A stretch of DNA of 64,000 bases from Sorangium cellulosum (GTDB lineage: Bacteria; Myxococcota_A; Polyangia; Polyangiales; Polyangiaceae). Both the position numbers and the translations under genes were made by a program. Position 1 is the first letter of the stretch; each line of letters starts with the position of its first letter. Below, in pieces: positions 25,513-35,500 of the stretch. The notes beneath the pieces were generated by a model. The model was not told the origin of the DNA. It did not search any database and saw only the letters and a list, made by a program, of their open reading frames with translations. Where the stretch lies: the NCBI RefSeq assembly GCF_004135735.1, contig NZ_CP012670.1:3989501-4053500 (forward strand). The letters run 5' to 3'.

Positions 25513-26238
25513 CTACGGCGCGTCTGCGGGCGCCGCGCCGAGCTTCTCCAGCGAGCGCGGCGTCCCGAACCCGGGCCCGCCGAGCGCGGACTCGAGCCTC
25601 AGATACGCGCTCTCCTGCCCCGCGGCGCGCGCCGCGTCGAGGAGCACGTCGTTGCGATAGAGCGTCACCAGGAGCCCGGCCACGACCGACAGCGCGAGCA
25701 CCGAGCGCTGCGCTCGCCCCATGCCGCGCGCGGGCGGCGCCTCCTCGGCCACCTCGTGCAGCGGCACGGCCGAGAGCGGCTGCGCCGCCGCCGGAGCGGG
25801 CCACGCCGACGCCGTGACCGCGGGCGGCGCGAGCGTCGCGACCTGCTGCTGCGATGCGTCGCTCATCGCCGCGAGCAGCACGGCGGGCGGCACGGTCGTC
25901 ACGACCGGCGTCGGCGGCTCGCTGTCCATGTGCCGCGGCGCGGGCGCGGCCGCCGGGGCAAGCGGGTGTTTCTGGACCTGCGTCGGCTGGTCCGCCTCGT
26001 GCGAGTCCTCGTCGTCGATCCCGGCCACGATGCCGAGCGGCTGCCACTGGGCCATCCCGGGCCGCCAGACCTTGGTGGACTCGTTGATGATGTCGAGGCG
26101 GAACAGGTCGTCGAGCTTCTCCAGCGTGATCACCTTGACGTCGTCGGGGGCGATGGCGACATGCCAGAGGCTCTCACCCGGCTCGGGCGGCGGAGCGGGC
26201 GGCGCTGCGCGCCTGGCCGGAAGGGGCGGCGGTCTCAT
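25513..26238 (-). CDS. GYF_2 domain protein with one membrane helix
   Basis: 241 residues. After a Pro-rich N-terminus a GYF_2-like domain at about 20-65 (WHVAIAPDDVKVITLEKLDDLFRLDI...KVWRPGMAQWQPLG), a long Ala/Pro linker, one membrane helix (SVLALSVVAGLLVTLY) and a short extracytoplasmic tail. GYF_2 domains are common in myxobacterial envelope or signalling proteins and probably bind peptides. ATG 26238 follows GGGAGGA. Divergent from the OmpA/MotB-like gene. Confidence 0.75.
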   Translation of the reverse strand: MRPPPLPARRAAPPAPPPEPGESLWHVAIAPDDVKVITLEKLDDLFRLDIINESTKVWRPGMAQWQPLGIVAGIDDEDSHEADQPTQVQKHPLAPAAAPAPRHMDSEPPTPVVTTVPPAVLLAAMSDASQQQVATLAPPAVTASAWPAPAAAQPLSAVPLHEVAEEAPPARGMGRAQRSVLALSVVAGLLVTLYRNDVLLDAARAAGQESAYLRLESALGGPGFGTPRSLEKLGAAPADAP

Positions 26239-26402
26239 AGGGAAGTCCTCCCTGGGAAGCTCGATGATGCCATGGCGCGGGCGCACCTGGGCACACCAAC
26301 GTGATGCGCAGCGTGTTTTCGAGGTGGTGCGGATCTTTCCATGGATCCGCCGGTGATCCGTGGTGCTGGCGAGTTCCTCGATGGACCGGTATCCTCGCCG
26401 CG

Positions 26403-27215
26403 ATGGAGCGCGAGATGCTGGCACTCATGGGCGAGAACGACGAGGCGGCCGCGGCCCGCCAGCGCGCTCGCTCCCCGGGCGCCTCGGGCTGGGCCCGGGC
26501 GCTGCTGGCGCTCGTGCTCGTCGCGAGCGCGACGTTCGTCGGGGCGTATTACGTGCCGCTCCGTCGCGCCCACGTGCTCTTGACGGAGGAGCATCAACGG
26601 TCGAGCCAGAAGGGCAGGGAGCTCGAGCAGACGCTGGGCGAGGTGCGCGGGGAGCTCCAGGCGAAGACGGCCGTGGTCGAGAAGATCGAGGCCGAGCGGC
26701 GGCAGGCCGAGGCCGCGCAGAAGTCCGGGCGCGAGCGGGTCGAGGAGATCCAGCTCGTGCTCTCCACGACGCTCGAGCGGCACATCAAGAAGGGCGTCGT
26801 CGCGGTGTCCGTCGAGCGGGGGCGTGCCCTCGTCGCGCTCGCCGCGAGCGCGGTGTTCGCGCCGCAGACGCTCGACGTGAGCCCCCAGGGGCGACAGCTC
26901 CTGTGCCAGGCCGCGAGCGCGCTGGCGACGGGCAGCGAGGCGCCGATCCAGGTGGGCGCGGTCAGCGATCCGGCGCAGGTCGCGCCGCCCGCCTTGCAGC
27001 AGGCCCATCCGACGCCGTGGGCGCTCTCCGCGGCCCGGGCGGCGAGCGTGGCTCAGTTCCTCGAGGAGAAGTGCGCGATCGCGGGCGCTCGGCTCTCCGC
27101 GGTCGGGCACGCCGCGCACGACCCCGCCGCCGCCGCGCTCGCGGGGAGCAAGCTGCCGCCGGGGCGCGTCGAGCTCGCCATGGCGCTGCCGGGGGCGTCG
27201 CCCGCGAAGGACTGA
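26403..27215 (+). CDS. OmpA/MotB-like protein with coiled coil
   Basis: 270 residues. One N-terminal membrane helix (ALLALVLVASATFVGAYYV), a long coiled coil at about 60-115 (LTEEHQRSSQKGRELEQTLGEVRGELQAK), then an OmpA-like domain at about 125-265 with LDVSPQGRQLLCQAASAL and LSAARAASVAQFLEEKCAI...LSAVGHA. OmpA-type domains bind peptidoglycan; the inner-membrane anchor plus coiled coil recalls MotB-like spanning proteins. Loop residues are only partly conserved. It could span the periplasm together with the divergent GYF protein; this is inference. Confidence 0.75.
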   Translation: MEREMLALMGENDEAAAARQRARSPGASGWARALLALVLVASATFVGAYYVPLRRAHVLLTEEHQRSSQKGRELEQTLGEVRGELQAKTAVVEKIEAERRQAEAAQKSGRERVEEIQLVLSTTLERHIKKGVVAVSVERGRALVALAASAVFAPQTLDVSPQGRQLLCQAASALATGSEAPIQVGAVSDPAQVAPPALQQAHPTPWALSAARAASVAQFLEEKCAIAGARLSAVGHAAHDPAAAALAGSKLPPGRVELAMALPGASPAKD

Positions 27216-27299
27216 CCGCCGCGCGCGGGGGGCTCACCGTCGCGAGCGGAAGCGGAGGGGCCGCCGCGGGCGGGGAGCTCGCCGTCGCGCGCGGGGGGC

Positions 27300-28859
27300 T
27301 CACCGCAGCCCGAGCCGCCGCGCGAGGTGGTGCAGGTTGCTGCGGTGCATGCCGAGCGATCGCGCGGCCGCGGCCCAGTTGCCGTCGGCCTGCGCCACCG
27401 CCTTGCGGATGAGGTCGCGCTGGAACGCGTCGACCTGCTCGTGGAGCGGCGCCCCTGTCGCGAGGGGCGCCGGGGCCTCGTCGCGCTGCGCGGGCGCCGC
27501 CGGCGCGAGGCCCGCCCCGAGGGCGAGGTCCGCCCCGAGGTGGGCCGGCGTCAGCACCACGGGCTCGCCCCGTGGCACGCCCCGCGACGCCTGCAGCACC
27601 ATGCGGAACAGCGTGTTCTCCAGCTCCCGCACGTTGCCCGGCCAGGGGCTGCTCATCAGGATCTCGCGCGCCGCCGGGGTGAGCCGCACCGGGCCGACGC
27701 CGAGCCGCGCGCGCGCCTCGTCGCAGAAATGGCCGGCGAGCAGCGGGATGTCGCTCCTCCGCTCGCGCAGCGGCGGCACCGAGAGGCGGTAGACGTTGAG
27801 CCGGTGGAACAGGTCGGCCCGGAAGCGCCCCGCGGCCACCTCCTTCTCGATATCGCGGTTCGTGGCCGCGACGACGCGCACGTCCACGCGCAGCGCGCGG
27901 TCCGCGCCCACGCGCTGCACCTCGCCCTCCTGCAGCGCGCGCAGCAGCTTCGGCTGGATCGAGGGCGGCAGCTCGCCGATCTCGTCGAGGAAGAGGGTGC
28001 CCTTGTCCGCGACCTCGAGCTTGCCTGGACGGTGGCGCTCCGCCCCGGTGAACGCGCCGCGCACGTGGCCGAACAGCTCGCTCTCGGCCATCGCCTCGGG
28101 CAGCGCCGCGCAGTTCACGCGGAGCAGCGGCTCGCCGCGCCGCCGCGACGCCGCGTGGACGGCGCGCGCCACGAGCTCCTTGCCCGAGCCGGTCTCGCCG
28201 GTGACCAGCACCGTCAGATCGGACGGACCCACGAGCGCGATCTCGTCGCGCAGCTTCTGCATCGCCGGGCTCGTGCCGATCAGGGTGTCGCCGCGCTCCC
28301 GCTCGGCGGCCCGGCGGAGGTCGTCGGCGACCAGGCCGAGCCGCTCGGCGCTCTGCTCCAGCGCGTCGATGAGCTGGCTCGTGCGCATCGCCGCGCCCGC
28401 CAGCGCCCCGACCCAGGACAGCGCGCGGGCGTCGACGCCGTCGAACGCGCGCGCGTCGAGCGCGTCGGCGGTGAGCACCCCGATCAGCGTCCCCTCCACC
28501 CGCAGCGGGAAGCCGAGGCAGGCGTGGACGTGCGCCAGCGCGGTGGCGTCCGACGCGAGCAGCCCGTCGAACGGATCCGGAAGATCGGTGTCTGGCGGGA
28601 AGCGCACCGGCGCCTCGGCGTGGCAGAGCAGGTCGAGCCGGGGGTGCTCCCGCGGCCGGTAGGTGCGCCCGAGCGCCTCGGGCGTGAGCCCGAGCGCCGC
28701 GAGCGGCACGAGCACGCCGTCCTGGTACCGCAGCAGGCAGGCCGCGTCGCACGGCATCACGCGCCGCACCGCCTCGAGCAGCCGCCGGTACCGATCCTCG
28801 GCGCCCAGCGACGCCGTGAGATCGAGCGCGACCGACAGCAGCGCGACCAGGTTGGGCAT
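27300..28859 (-). CDS. norR: NorR, NO-responsive sigma-54 activator
   Basis: 519 residues. N-terminal GAF domain (about 15-165), AAA+ domain with Walker A GETGSGKE (221-228), intact GAFTGA (268-273) and Walker B GTLFLDEIGEL, and a C-terminal Fis-type helix-turn-helix (NWAAAARSLGMHRSNLHHL). Residues matching the ferrous-iron site of E. coli NorR are present: DLPDPFDG (Asp95, Asp98), HVHACLGFP (His112, Cys114) and Asp132. NO bound at iron relieves repression of the ATPase. It is divergent from the NO reductase gene, with three predicted NorR sites between. ATG 28859 is the likely start, though it has no clear ribosome site and directly abuts NorR site 1. Confidence 0.93.
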   Translation of the reverse strand: MPNLVALLSVALDLTASLGAEDRYRRLLEAVRRVMPCDAACLLRYQDGVLVPLAALGLTPEALGRTYRPREHPRLDLLCHAEAPVRFPPDTDLPDPFDGLLASDATALAHVHACLGFPLRVEGTLIGVLTADALDARAFDGVDARALSWVGALAGAAMRTSQLIDALEQSAERLGLVADDLRRAAERERGDTLIGTSPAMQKLRDEIALVGPSDLTVLVTGETGSGKELVARAVHAASRRRGEPLLRVNCAALPEAMAESELFGHVRGAFTGAERHRPGKLEVADKGTLFLDEIGELPPSIQPKLLRALQEGEVQRVGADRALRVDVRVVAATNRDIEKEVAAGRFRADLFHRLNVYRLSVPPLRERRSDIPLLAGHFCDEARARLGVGPVRLTPAAREILMSSPWPGNVRELENTLFRMVLQASRGVPRGEPVVLTPAHLGADLALGAGLAPAAPAQRDEAPAPLATGAPLHEQVDAFQRDLIRKAVAQADGNWAAAARSLGMHRSNLHHLARRLGLR

Positions 28860-28919
28860 GTTGTTCAATTTACAACATCGTTGTTGATGTGACAACGAAC
28901 GCGTTGTCGAAACGGCAAC
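28860..28919 (+). promoter_or_regulatory. Three NorR enhancer sites
   Basis: GTTGT-N7-ACAAC occurs exactly at 28860-28876 and 28880-28896; a third copy with one mismatch (GTTGT-N7-GCAAC) lies at 28903-28919. E. coli NorR binds three sites with a GT-N7-AC core. Centres are 20 and 23 bp apart, about two helical turns, so the sites are on one face. Site 1 touches the norR start codon, which would allow autoregulation. Confidence 0.85.
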
Positions 28920-28930
28920 GTGGAGAGGTG

Positions 28931-29029
28931 AGGGAGCTCGGGAGGCTCGCCTGCAGGGTTTGCGTTCCGGCGAGCCGTTTTCGTGGCGCGCCTGCGCTTC
29001 AGCCCTCCGGTGAGCCCCCCGAGCTCCCT
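28931..29029 (+). repeat. Nested-palindrome repeat element, copy A
   Basis: Outer 12-bp arms AGGGAGCTCGGG (28931-28942) and CCCGAGCTCCCT (29018-29029) are perfectly complementary; an inner stem GGCTCGCC / GGCGAGCC lies at the left. The core from about 28956 to 29012 closely matches the reverse complement of a second element at 63789-63908 (shared words: TTGCGTTCCGGCGAGCC, CTTCAGCC, CCTCCGG). It looks like a dispersed REP- or MITE-type element. Confidence 0.8.
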
Positions 29030-29081
29030 TCAGCACGCGACGTCGACCGCTGGAGCCGCCCGCGGCGGGCGCTGTCGGGAA

Positions 29082-29097
29082 CGGCGCGCCGCTTGCT
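29082..29097 (+). promoter_or_regulatory. Candidate sigma-54 promoter of the NO reductase gene
   Basis: CGGCGC-N5-TTGCT matches the -24/-12 consensus TGGCAC-N5-TTGCW at the essential GG and GC with correct spacing. Transcription would start near 29108, about 65 bases before the ATG. The NorR sites are 165-235 bases upstream, a normal enhancer distance. Confidence 0.6.
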
Positions 29098-29172
29098 GGA
29101 GCGCTCGGCATCAGGTCCGGAGGCCCGGCGCCGCGGAGGCGCGCGCGGCCTCACGCGAACAACGAGGTCGAC

Positions 29173-31494
29173 ATGCACAGTCTTCGACGACTCTGGCTGG
29201 CGCTCGCCGCCGTCATCACCGCTGGCTTCTTGATACTCGGCTTCATGGGCCGGGAGGTCTACCGTCAGGCGCCGCCGATCCCCGAGCGGGTGGTGACGCC
29301 GGCCGGCGAGGTGCTGCTCACGAAGGACGATATCCTCGACGGGCAGCTGGTCTACCAGAGCATCGGCGGGCAGCAGGTCGGGAGCGTCTGGGGGCACGGC
29401 GCCTACCAGGCGCCGGACTGGTCGGCCGACTGGCTCCACCGCGAGGCCGAGGCGCTGCTCGCCCTCTGGAGCCAGCGCGAGCACGGCGCGTCGTTCGCGG
29501 CGCTGCCGGAAGAGGCGCAGGCCGCGCTCACGGCGCGCCTCAAGCGGGCGATGCGCGGCAACGGCTACGACCCGGCGACCGGGACGCTCACGATCTCCGA
29601 GGATCGCGCGCGGGCCGTCGCGGAGACGGCGGCGCACTACCGCGGGCTGTTCGGCGATGAGCCGGGCCTCACGGCGCTCCGCGAGAGCTACGCGCTGCAC
29701 ACGGGCGCGGTCCCGGACGAGGGCCGGCGCGACAAGCTCACCGCGTTCTTCTTCTGGACCTCGTGGGCGTGCGCCGCGGAGCGCCCCGGCACCGGCGCGA
29801 GCTACACGAACAACTGGCCCCACGAGCCGCTGATCGGCAACGTCCCCACGACCGCGAACGTGATCTGGTCGGTCGTGAGCGTCGTGCTGCTGCTCGCCGG
29901 GATCGGCGCGCTCGTCTGGTACCACGCGTTCCGCCGCGGCGAGGAGCCCGACCCCGCGGCGCCGGCGCGCGACCCGCTCTCGGGCTGGACGCTGACGCCA
30001 TCCATGCGCGCCGTGGGCAAGTACTGCGTCGTCGTGGTCGCGCTGCTCGTGCTCCAGGTCGGGCTGGGCGCGCTGACCGCGCACTACACGGTGGAGGGGC
30101 ACGAGTTCTTCGGGGTGCCGCTCGCCGACTACCTGCCCTACGCGGTGACGCGCACCTGGCACGTCCAGCTCGGCGTCTTCTGGATCGCGACGGCGTTCCT
30201 CGCGGCCGGGCTGTTCCTGGCGCCGGCCGTGGGCGGGCGCGAGCCGCGCGGGCAGCGCCTCGGCGTGAACGTCCTGTTCGGGGCGCTCGTACTCGTGGTC
30301 TTCGGCTCCCTCGCCGGAGAGTGGCTGTCGGTCAAGCAGCGCTTCGCGCTCGAGACGTCGTTCTGGTTCGGCCACCAGGGCTACGAGTACGTCGATCTCG
30401 GCCGCGCCTACCAGATCGCGCTCTTCGGCGGCCTCGTGCTCTGGCTCGTGCTGATGCTGCGCGCGCTCTGGCCCGCGCTCGCCCGGCGCGACCTCGGCCG
30501 GCACATCGTGCTGCTCTTCACCGGCTCGACCGTGGCGATCGGCCTGTTCTACGGCGTGGGGCTGTTCTACGGCGCGAAGACCCACCTGTCGGTCATGGAG
30601 TACTGGCGCTGGTGGGTGGTGCACCTCTGGGTCGAGGGGTTCATGGAGGTCTTCGCCACGGCGGCCATCGCGTTCCTGTTCACGCGGTTCGGGCTCGTGC
30701 GCGCCGACAGCGCGGCCAGGGCGGCCTTGCTCTCGACATCCATCTTCCTCGTCTCGGGCATCCCCGGCACGTTCCACCACCTCTACTTCAGCGGCACGCC
30801 CGTCTCGGCGATGGCGGTCGGCGCGAGCTTCAGCGCCCTCGAGGTGGTCCCGCTCGTGCTCGTCGGCGTGGAGGCCTACGGGACGTGGAAGATGCAGCAC
30901 CGGACCGGGTGGATGCAGGCGTATGCGTGGCCCATCAAGTTCTTCGTCGCGGTCGCCTTCTGGAACTTCGTGGGCGCGGGCCTGTTCGGCTTTCTCATCA
31001 ACCCGCCGCTCGCCCTCTATTACATGCAGGGCCTGAACACCACGCCGGTGCACGCGCACTCCGCCCTGTTCGGGGTCTACGGGCTGCTCTCGCTCGGGCT
31101 GGTGCTCGTGATGCTGCGCCGCCTGCGCCCCGACGCGGTGTGGAACGAGGCGCGGCTCCGGTTCGCGTTCTGGGGGATGAACGGCGGGCTCGGGCTGATG
31201 ATCGTGCTGAGCCTGTTGCCCATCGGGCTCGCGCAGGCGTGGGCGAGCGTCGAGCACGGGCTCTGGTACGCGCGGAGCGCGGACTTCCTGCAGCAGCCGG
31301 TCCTGGAGGCGCTGCGCTGGATGCGGATGGTCGGGGACACCCTGTTCATCGCCGGCGTCGCGGCCTTCGTGGCGTTCGTCGCGGGGATCTTCACCCGGCG
31401 TCCCGCGGTGGCCGTCGCGGCGCCGCCCGCCGGCGGCGGCGGCGAGCCGGAGGCGGTGCCCGCCGCCCTGGCGAGCCGCGCGCAGATCGGCTGA
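29173..31494 (+). CDS. norZ: Quinol-dependent nitric oxide reductase (single-subunit)
   Basis: 773 residues. An N-terminal membrane helix and a periplasmic domain of about 200 residues with GQLVYQSIGGQQVGSVWGHGAYQAPDW, as in qNOR, precede a heme-copper oxidase-like core of about twelve helices. Core motifs include TRTWHVQLGVFWIATAF (His for heme), WWVVHLWVEGFMEVFATA (HLWVE with metal-binding His/Glu), GIPGTFHHLYFSG (HH metal ligands) and NTTPVHAHSALFGVYG. It reduces NO to N2O with quinol electrons at the inner membrane and protects from NO. Gene start ATG 29173 follows GAGGTCG. Regulation by the divergent NorR is strongly indicated. Confidence 0.95.
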   Translation: MHSLRRLWLALAAVITAGFLILGFMGREVYRQAPPIPERVVTPAGEVLLTKDDILDGQLVYQSIGGQQVGSVWGHGAYQAPDWSADWLHREAEALLALWSQREHGASFAALPEEAQAALTARLKRAMRGNGYDPATGTLTISEDRARAVAETAAHYRGLFGDEPGLTALRESYALHTGAVPDEGRRDKLTAFFFWTSWACAAERPGTGASYTNNWPHEPLIGNVPTTANVIWSVVSVVLLLAGIGALVWYHAFRRGEEPDPAAPARDPLSGWTLTPSMRAVGKYCVVVVALLVLQVGLGALTAHYTVEGHEFFGVPLADYLPYAVTRTWHVQLGVFWIATAFLAAGLFLAPAVGGREPRGQRLGVNVLFGALVLVVFGSLAGEWLSVKQRFALETSFWFGHQGYEYVDLGRAYQIALFGGLVLWLVLMLRALWPALARRDLGRHIVLLFTGSTVAIGLFYGVGLFYGAKTHLSVMEYWRWWVVHLWVEGFMEVFATAAIAFLFTRFGLVRADSAARAALLSTSIFLVSGIPGTFHHLYFSGTPVSAMAVGASFSALEVVPLVLVGVEAYGTWKMQHRTGWMQAYAWPIKFFVAVAFWNFVGAGLFGFLINPPLALYYMQGLNTTPVHAHSALFGVYGLLSLGLVLVMLRRLRPDAVWNEARLRFAFWGMNGGLGLMIVLSLLPIGLAQAWASVEHGLWYARSADFLQQPVLEALRWMRMVGDTLFIAGVAAFVAFVAGIFTRRPAVAVAAPPAGGGGEPEAVPAALASRAQIG

Positions 31495-31660
31495 GCCGCT
31501 CAGCGATGCTCCGCTGGAAGGCGGGATATCAGATCGATGCTCCGATCGCTCGTCCCGCCTTCCCGTCTCTCCCGTCCTCCTGATTGCTCCGGTGTGGCCG
31601 CACGGGGGCGCCGCGACCACGAACACGCTGCTCTGCTCGAAGAGGTCCTCGTCGCGGGGA

Positions 31661-32371
31661 TCAGGCGCACCCGTCGGGGCCGCACACGGCGCCTTCGCCC
31701 GCCTCGGCGGCGGACGTGGCGGTCGCGTCGGCCCACGCCCGCGTGAGCGCGTCGTGGAGCACCTCCGCCGGCTGCGCGCCGGACACGGCGTAGCGGCCGC
31801 CGAGCACGAAGAACGGCACGCCGCCGATGCCCAGCGACCGGGCCTCCTCCTCGTCGGCGCGCACCTCGGCGGCGTGGGCGTCGCTCGCGAGCGCCGCGGC
31901 GACCTCGTCCGGGTCGAGCCCGGCGTCCGCGGCGAGCCGCACCAGCGCCTCGGGCTCGCCGATCGGCTCCCCCTCGGTCATGTAGCCGCGCAAAAAGCGC
32001 TCCTTCACGGCGTCCTGCGCGCCGCGCACGGCCGCGAGGTGCAGCACGCGGTGGGCGTCGAACGTGTTGCCCGGCCGCACCCGATCGAAGCGGAACGTGA
32101 GCCCGTCGGCGGCGGCGACCTCCGTCATGGTGCGGATCATCTCCTCCGCGCGCGCGACGGACGTCCCGTACTTCCTCGCGAGCCGCTCGGCGTACGAGAC
32201 CCCGGGCTCGCGGACGCGCGGCGCCGCCGGATCGAGCTCGAACGCGCGCCACACGACCTCGACGGCGTCACGGTGCGGGAAGCGGGCGAGCGCTGCCTCG
32301 AGGCGGCGCTTGCCCACGTAGCACCAGGGGCAGGCGATGTCGGACCAGATGTCGATGCGGAGCGCCTTCAT
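31661..32371 (-). CDS. DsbA/FrnE family oxidoreductase
   Basis: 236 residues, no signal peptide. Thioredoxin fold with active-site CPWC in DIACPWCYVGKRRLE at the start, a helical insert, and the cis-Pro region GIGGVPFFVLGGRYAVSGAQ. Cytoplasmic FrnE-like proteins act as disulfide isomerases or oxidoreductases in stress. The C-terminal tail CGPDGC adds a Cys pair that could be metal-binding or regulatory. ATG 32371 begins the first strand. Confidence 0.92.
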   Translation of the reverse strand: MKALRIDIWSDIACPWCYVGKRRLEAALARFPHRDAVEVVWRAFELDPAAPRVREPGVSYAERLARKYGTSVARAEEMIRTMTEVAAADGLTFRFDRVRPGNTFDAHRVLHLAAVRGAQDAVKERFLRGYMTEGEPIGEPEALVRLAADAGLDPDEVAAALASDAHAAEVRADEEEARSLGIGGVPFFVLGGRYAVSGAQPAEVLHDALTRAWADATATSAAEAGEGAVCGPDGCA

Positions 32372-32528
32372 GGGGCGGAATGTACGGCGCCCCGGGACGC
32401 GACGCGAGCGCCCGCCGGGGGAGGAGGTCGCGGCTTCACCTCGGCTAGCCTGCGTTCTGCCTGCGTTCCGGCCGACGGTCCGGGGCGATCCGCGCGCCCC
32501 CCCTCGACGGCAGGCCCTGCATGGCCCC

Positions 32529-35500
32529 CTACGCCCATGCGTTCGCCAGCCGGCGGGCGCGCACGATCTCGGGCACGCACGCCGTGTACCGCGCGCGCCA
32601 GGCGGCATCGGGAATGGCCTCTGCCCGCGCTGCGATCCCGCGCATCGCCTCTCCCAGCGCCGCCCGCGCCTCGTCGACCCTGCCGCCGGTCCAATGCGCC
32701 TCCGCCAGGGCCACCCGCGCGTCGATCTCGACGTAGCCGCCGCCGCCCAGGCAGGCGAGCCCGGGCTCGATGCGGCTGGCCACGCGGGCCGCCTCCTCAT
32801 GGTCACCCAGGTGAATCAGCCCGCGGACGAGCAACGCCGTCACCCAGAGCCGCCGCAGCGGGATGCGATCGCACAGCGCGTCCGCCTCGCGCGCGCGCCG
32901 CACGGCGCCGTCGTACGAGCCACGCTGGAGGAGCACCTCTGCGCAGATCCCGTGGGCCCAGCCTCGGTAACCCACGCTCACCCCCGAAGCGTCGAGCAGC
33001 GACCGGGCTATCTCGTCGGCTTCTGCCCATTTCGATGGATCCGAACCATGCGAGAGCAGCGCCGCCAGGTGCAATGCGGATTGACGTTGCGCAAACGGGA
33101 TCGCGATGCGCTGCGCCAGCGCCACGGCTCGCCGCAGCGTGGCCTCGCCCGCCGCCGGATCGCCGAGCTCGGCCTCGGCCTGACCGAGCCTGTTCAGGGC
33201 CGTGATCTGGTCCCGGAGGTCCTCGATCGCCTGGAACGCCTCCACCGCCTGTCGCGTGAGCTGGAGCTGCCTCCAGGGATCCCGCTCGAAGGCGCGCACG
33301 TAATCGCTGCGCCCGACGGCGAGCGCCCCCCTTAGGTCGAGATCCAGGGTGGGCATTGCGGCAGCCAGCGCGTCCGCGCGGTCGAGCAAGGCCCTGCAGA
33401 GCTCGCGGCGCCCGTAGGTCTGGAGCAGCGATGCGGCGAGCGGCGCCCAGAGCATGTACTCCCGGCCCGCCTCCGCGTCCGGCTGGAACTGGACGAACCG
33501 GTCGACCGTCTCCACGAAATCGTCCTCTGCGCCGGCGACGAGTGACGCCCACGCACGATGAAAGAGCGCGATGCACGCCCACTGGCTGCCTCGCCCCATG
33601 AGCGGCAGCGCCGCGGCGCTCGCCTGCTGCCCCGCGTCGAACTCCGATCGCCAGCAGTGCGCCATGCCCTGCAACGCCAGAAGGTTACCGAGGATCTCCC
33701 CCTGCACGCCGCAGTCGATGCCTCGCTGCGCATGGGCGAGGGCGCCCCCGAAGTCGTCGCGATCGCACGACTGACGGCCCGCGCGCAGGTAATGGAACGC
33801 GGCCTGATCGAGCGCGCGCCCGCGCTGGAGGTGTTCGGCCAGCACCACGGGATCCGGCTCTCTCGCCCGCTCCAGCCATTCCCCGGCCAGCCGGTGGCCG
33901 AGCTCCCGATCCCCTTCGGTCAGCATGGCATACGCGCCCTCGCGCAGGAGCGCATGCCGGAACGCCAGCTCGTCCTCCGCCGGAAAGCGGCTCTCACGGC
34001 GGCGCACCAGGATCTCCAGCGCCACCAGCGCCTCGAGCCCGGCCGTGACCTCGCCCCGGCGCGCCTCGCCGCCGACGAGCGCCGCCACCCCTCCAGCCCA
34101 GCACACCTCGCCGAAGACGCTCGCCGCGCGCAGGAGCCGCCGGGCCTCGTCGTCCAGCGCCCCGAGGCGCGACTCCACCATGGCGACCACCGTCCCCGGC
34201 ACGTCCGGGCCTCTGCCCTCCGCGGTCCAGCGGATCAGCTCTTCCAGGTAAAACGCGTTCCCCTCCGACAGGCGCACGATCCGCGCGATCGCCTCGGCGT
34301 CCGCGCGCGCGCTCAGCACGTGCCGCGCGAGCCGCTCGCCCGCGCGCCGGCTCAGCGCGTTGAGCCGCAGCGCGTGCAGCCGCCGCCCCTCCCAGAGCCT
34401 CGGGAACAGCTCGCGCACCTCGGGCCGCGCCAGGGCGAGCACGAACAGCGGCCGATCCGAGAGGTCGCGCAGCGCCGCGTCGAGGAGCGACACCGTGGGT
34501 CGATCGCCCCAGTGCAGATCCTCCAGCACGACGACCAGCGGACCGCCGGCGACGATCGCGGCGAGGTAATCGAGGAAGGCGGCGCGCACCTGGTCCGCCA
34601 TGCGCTGCGCGTCGCGGCGCGCGGCCCGGAGCGGCAGGCTGTCCTCGTCCGGGAAGGCAGCGCCCACGATCTCGCCGAGGAACTCCTCGACGCGCCGCCG
34701 GTGGCCCGGCGACACCCGCGCCGCGATCTCTGCCGAGAGCTTCCGGCGCCGCGCCTCGATCGGCTCGCCCTCGCGAATTCCGCACGCGCTCCGCAGCGCC
34801 TGGCCCAGCATGCCGAGGGGCGAGCCGGCCCGCAGCGCGTCGCCGCGCACGACCCACACCGACACCCCCTCGTCCTGCTCCCGGAGCTCCCGCAGAAACT
34901 CCTGCGCCAGGCGCGATTTGCCCACGCCGGGCGGCGCCACCACCAGCGCCGCCTGCGCCGTGCCCTCCTCGATGCTCTCGGTCAAGAGCGCCCGCAGCAT
35001 GCCGAGCTCGCGCTCTCGCCCGACGCACGGCGTGGCCCTGCCGAGGAGCAGGCGCGTCCCCTCGGCCAGCGGGCGCTCGCCGTGCAGCGTGAAGACCCCC
35101 TCGCGCTCCCGCACGTCGAAGCGCGCGTCGAGCAAGCCCGCGGCGACCTCGTCGAGGACCACCGTGCCCTCCGGGGCGGCGTGGCGCGCCGTGGTGCTCG
35201 ACAGCCGCGCCGCCCGGTCGATCGCTGGCCCCATCGACCGCGCCGACCGCTCCCCCCTCCCCATGGCCAGCGTCACGCGCCGGCCAGCGGCGCACCGGCG
35301 CAGCGCGAGCGCGCACCGGGCAGCCTGCGCGCACAGGTCCGTCGCCGTCTCGGTGTCCGAGAGCATCACCACGACCGACCCGTCGACCAGGCGCTCGCTC
35401 CTGCCGCCGTGCGCCTCGGCCTCGCGCAGGAAGGCCTCGTCGCCCGGCGCCTGGACCAGGGTCGTGTCCCCGCCGAACGCCCCCACCTCGGCCCCCGCCG

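Noticed and set aside
29000-31626. Long reverse frame over the NO reductase gene
   Set aside because: It mirrors a well-supported membrane enzyme gene and its translation is low-complexity His/Arg/Glu-rich.
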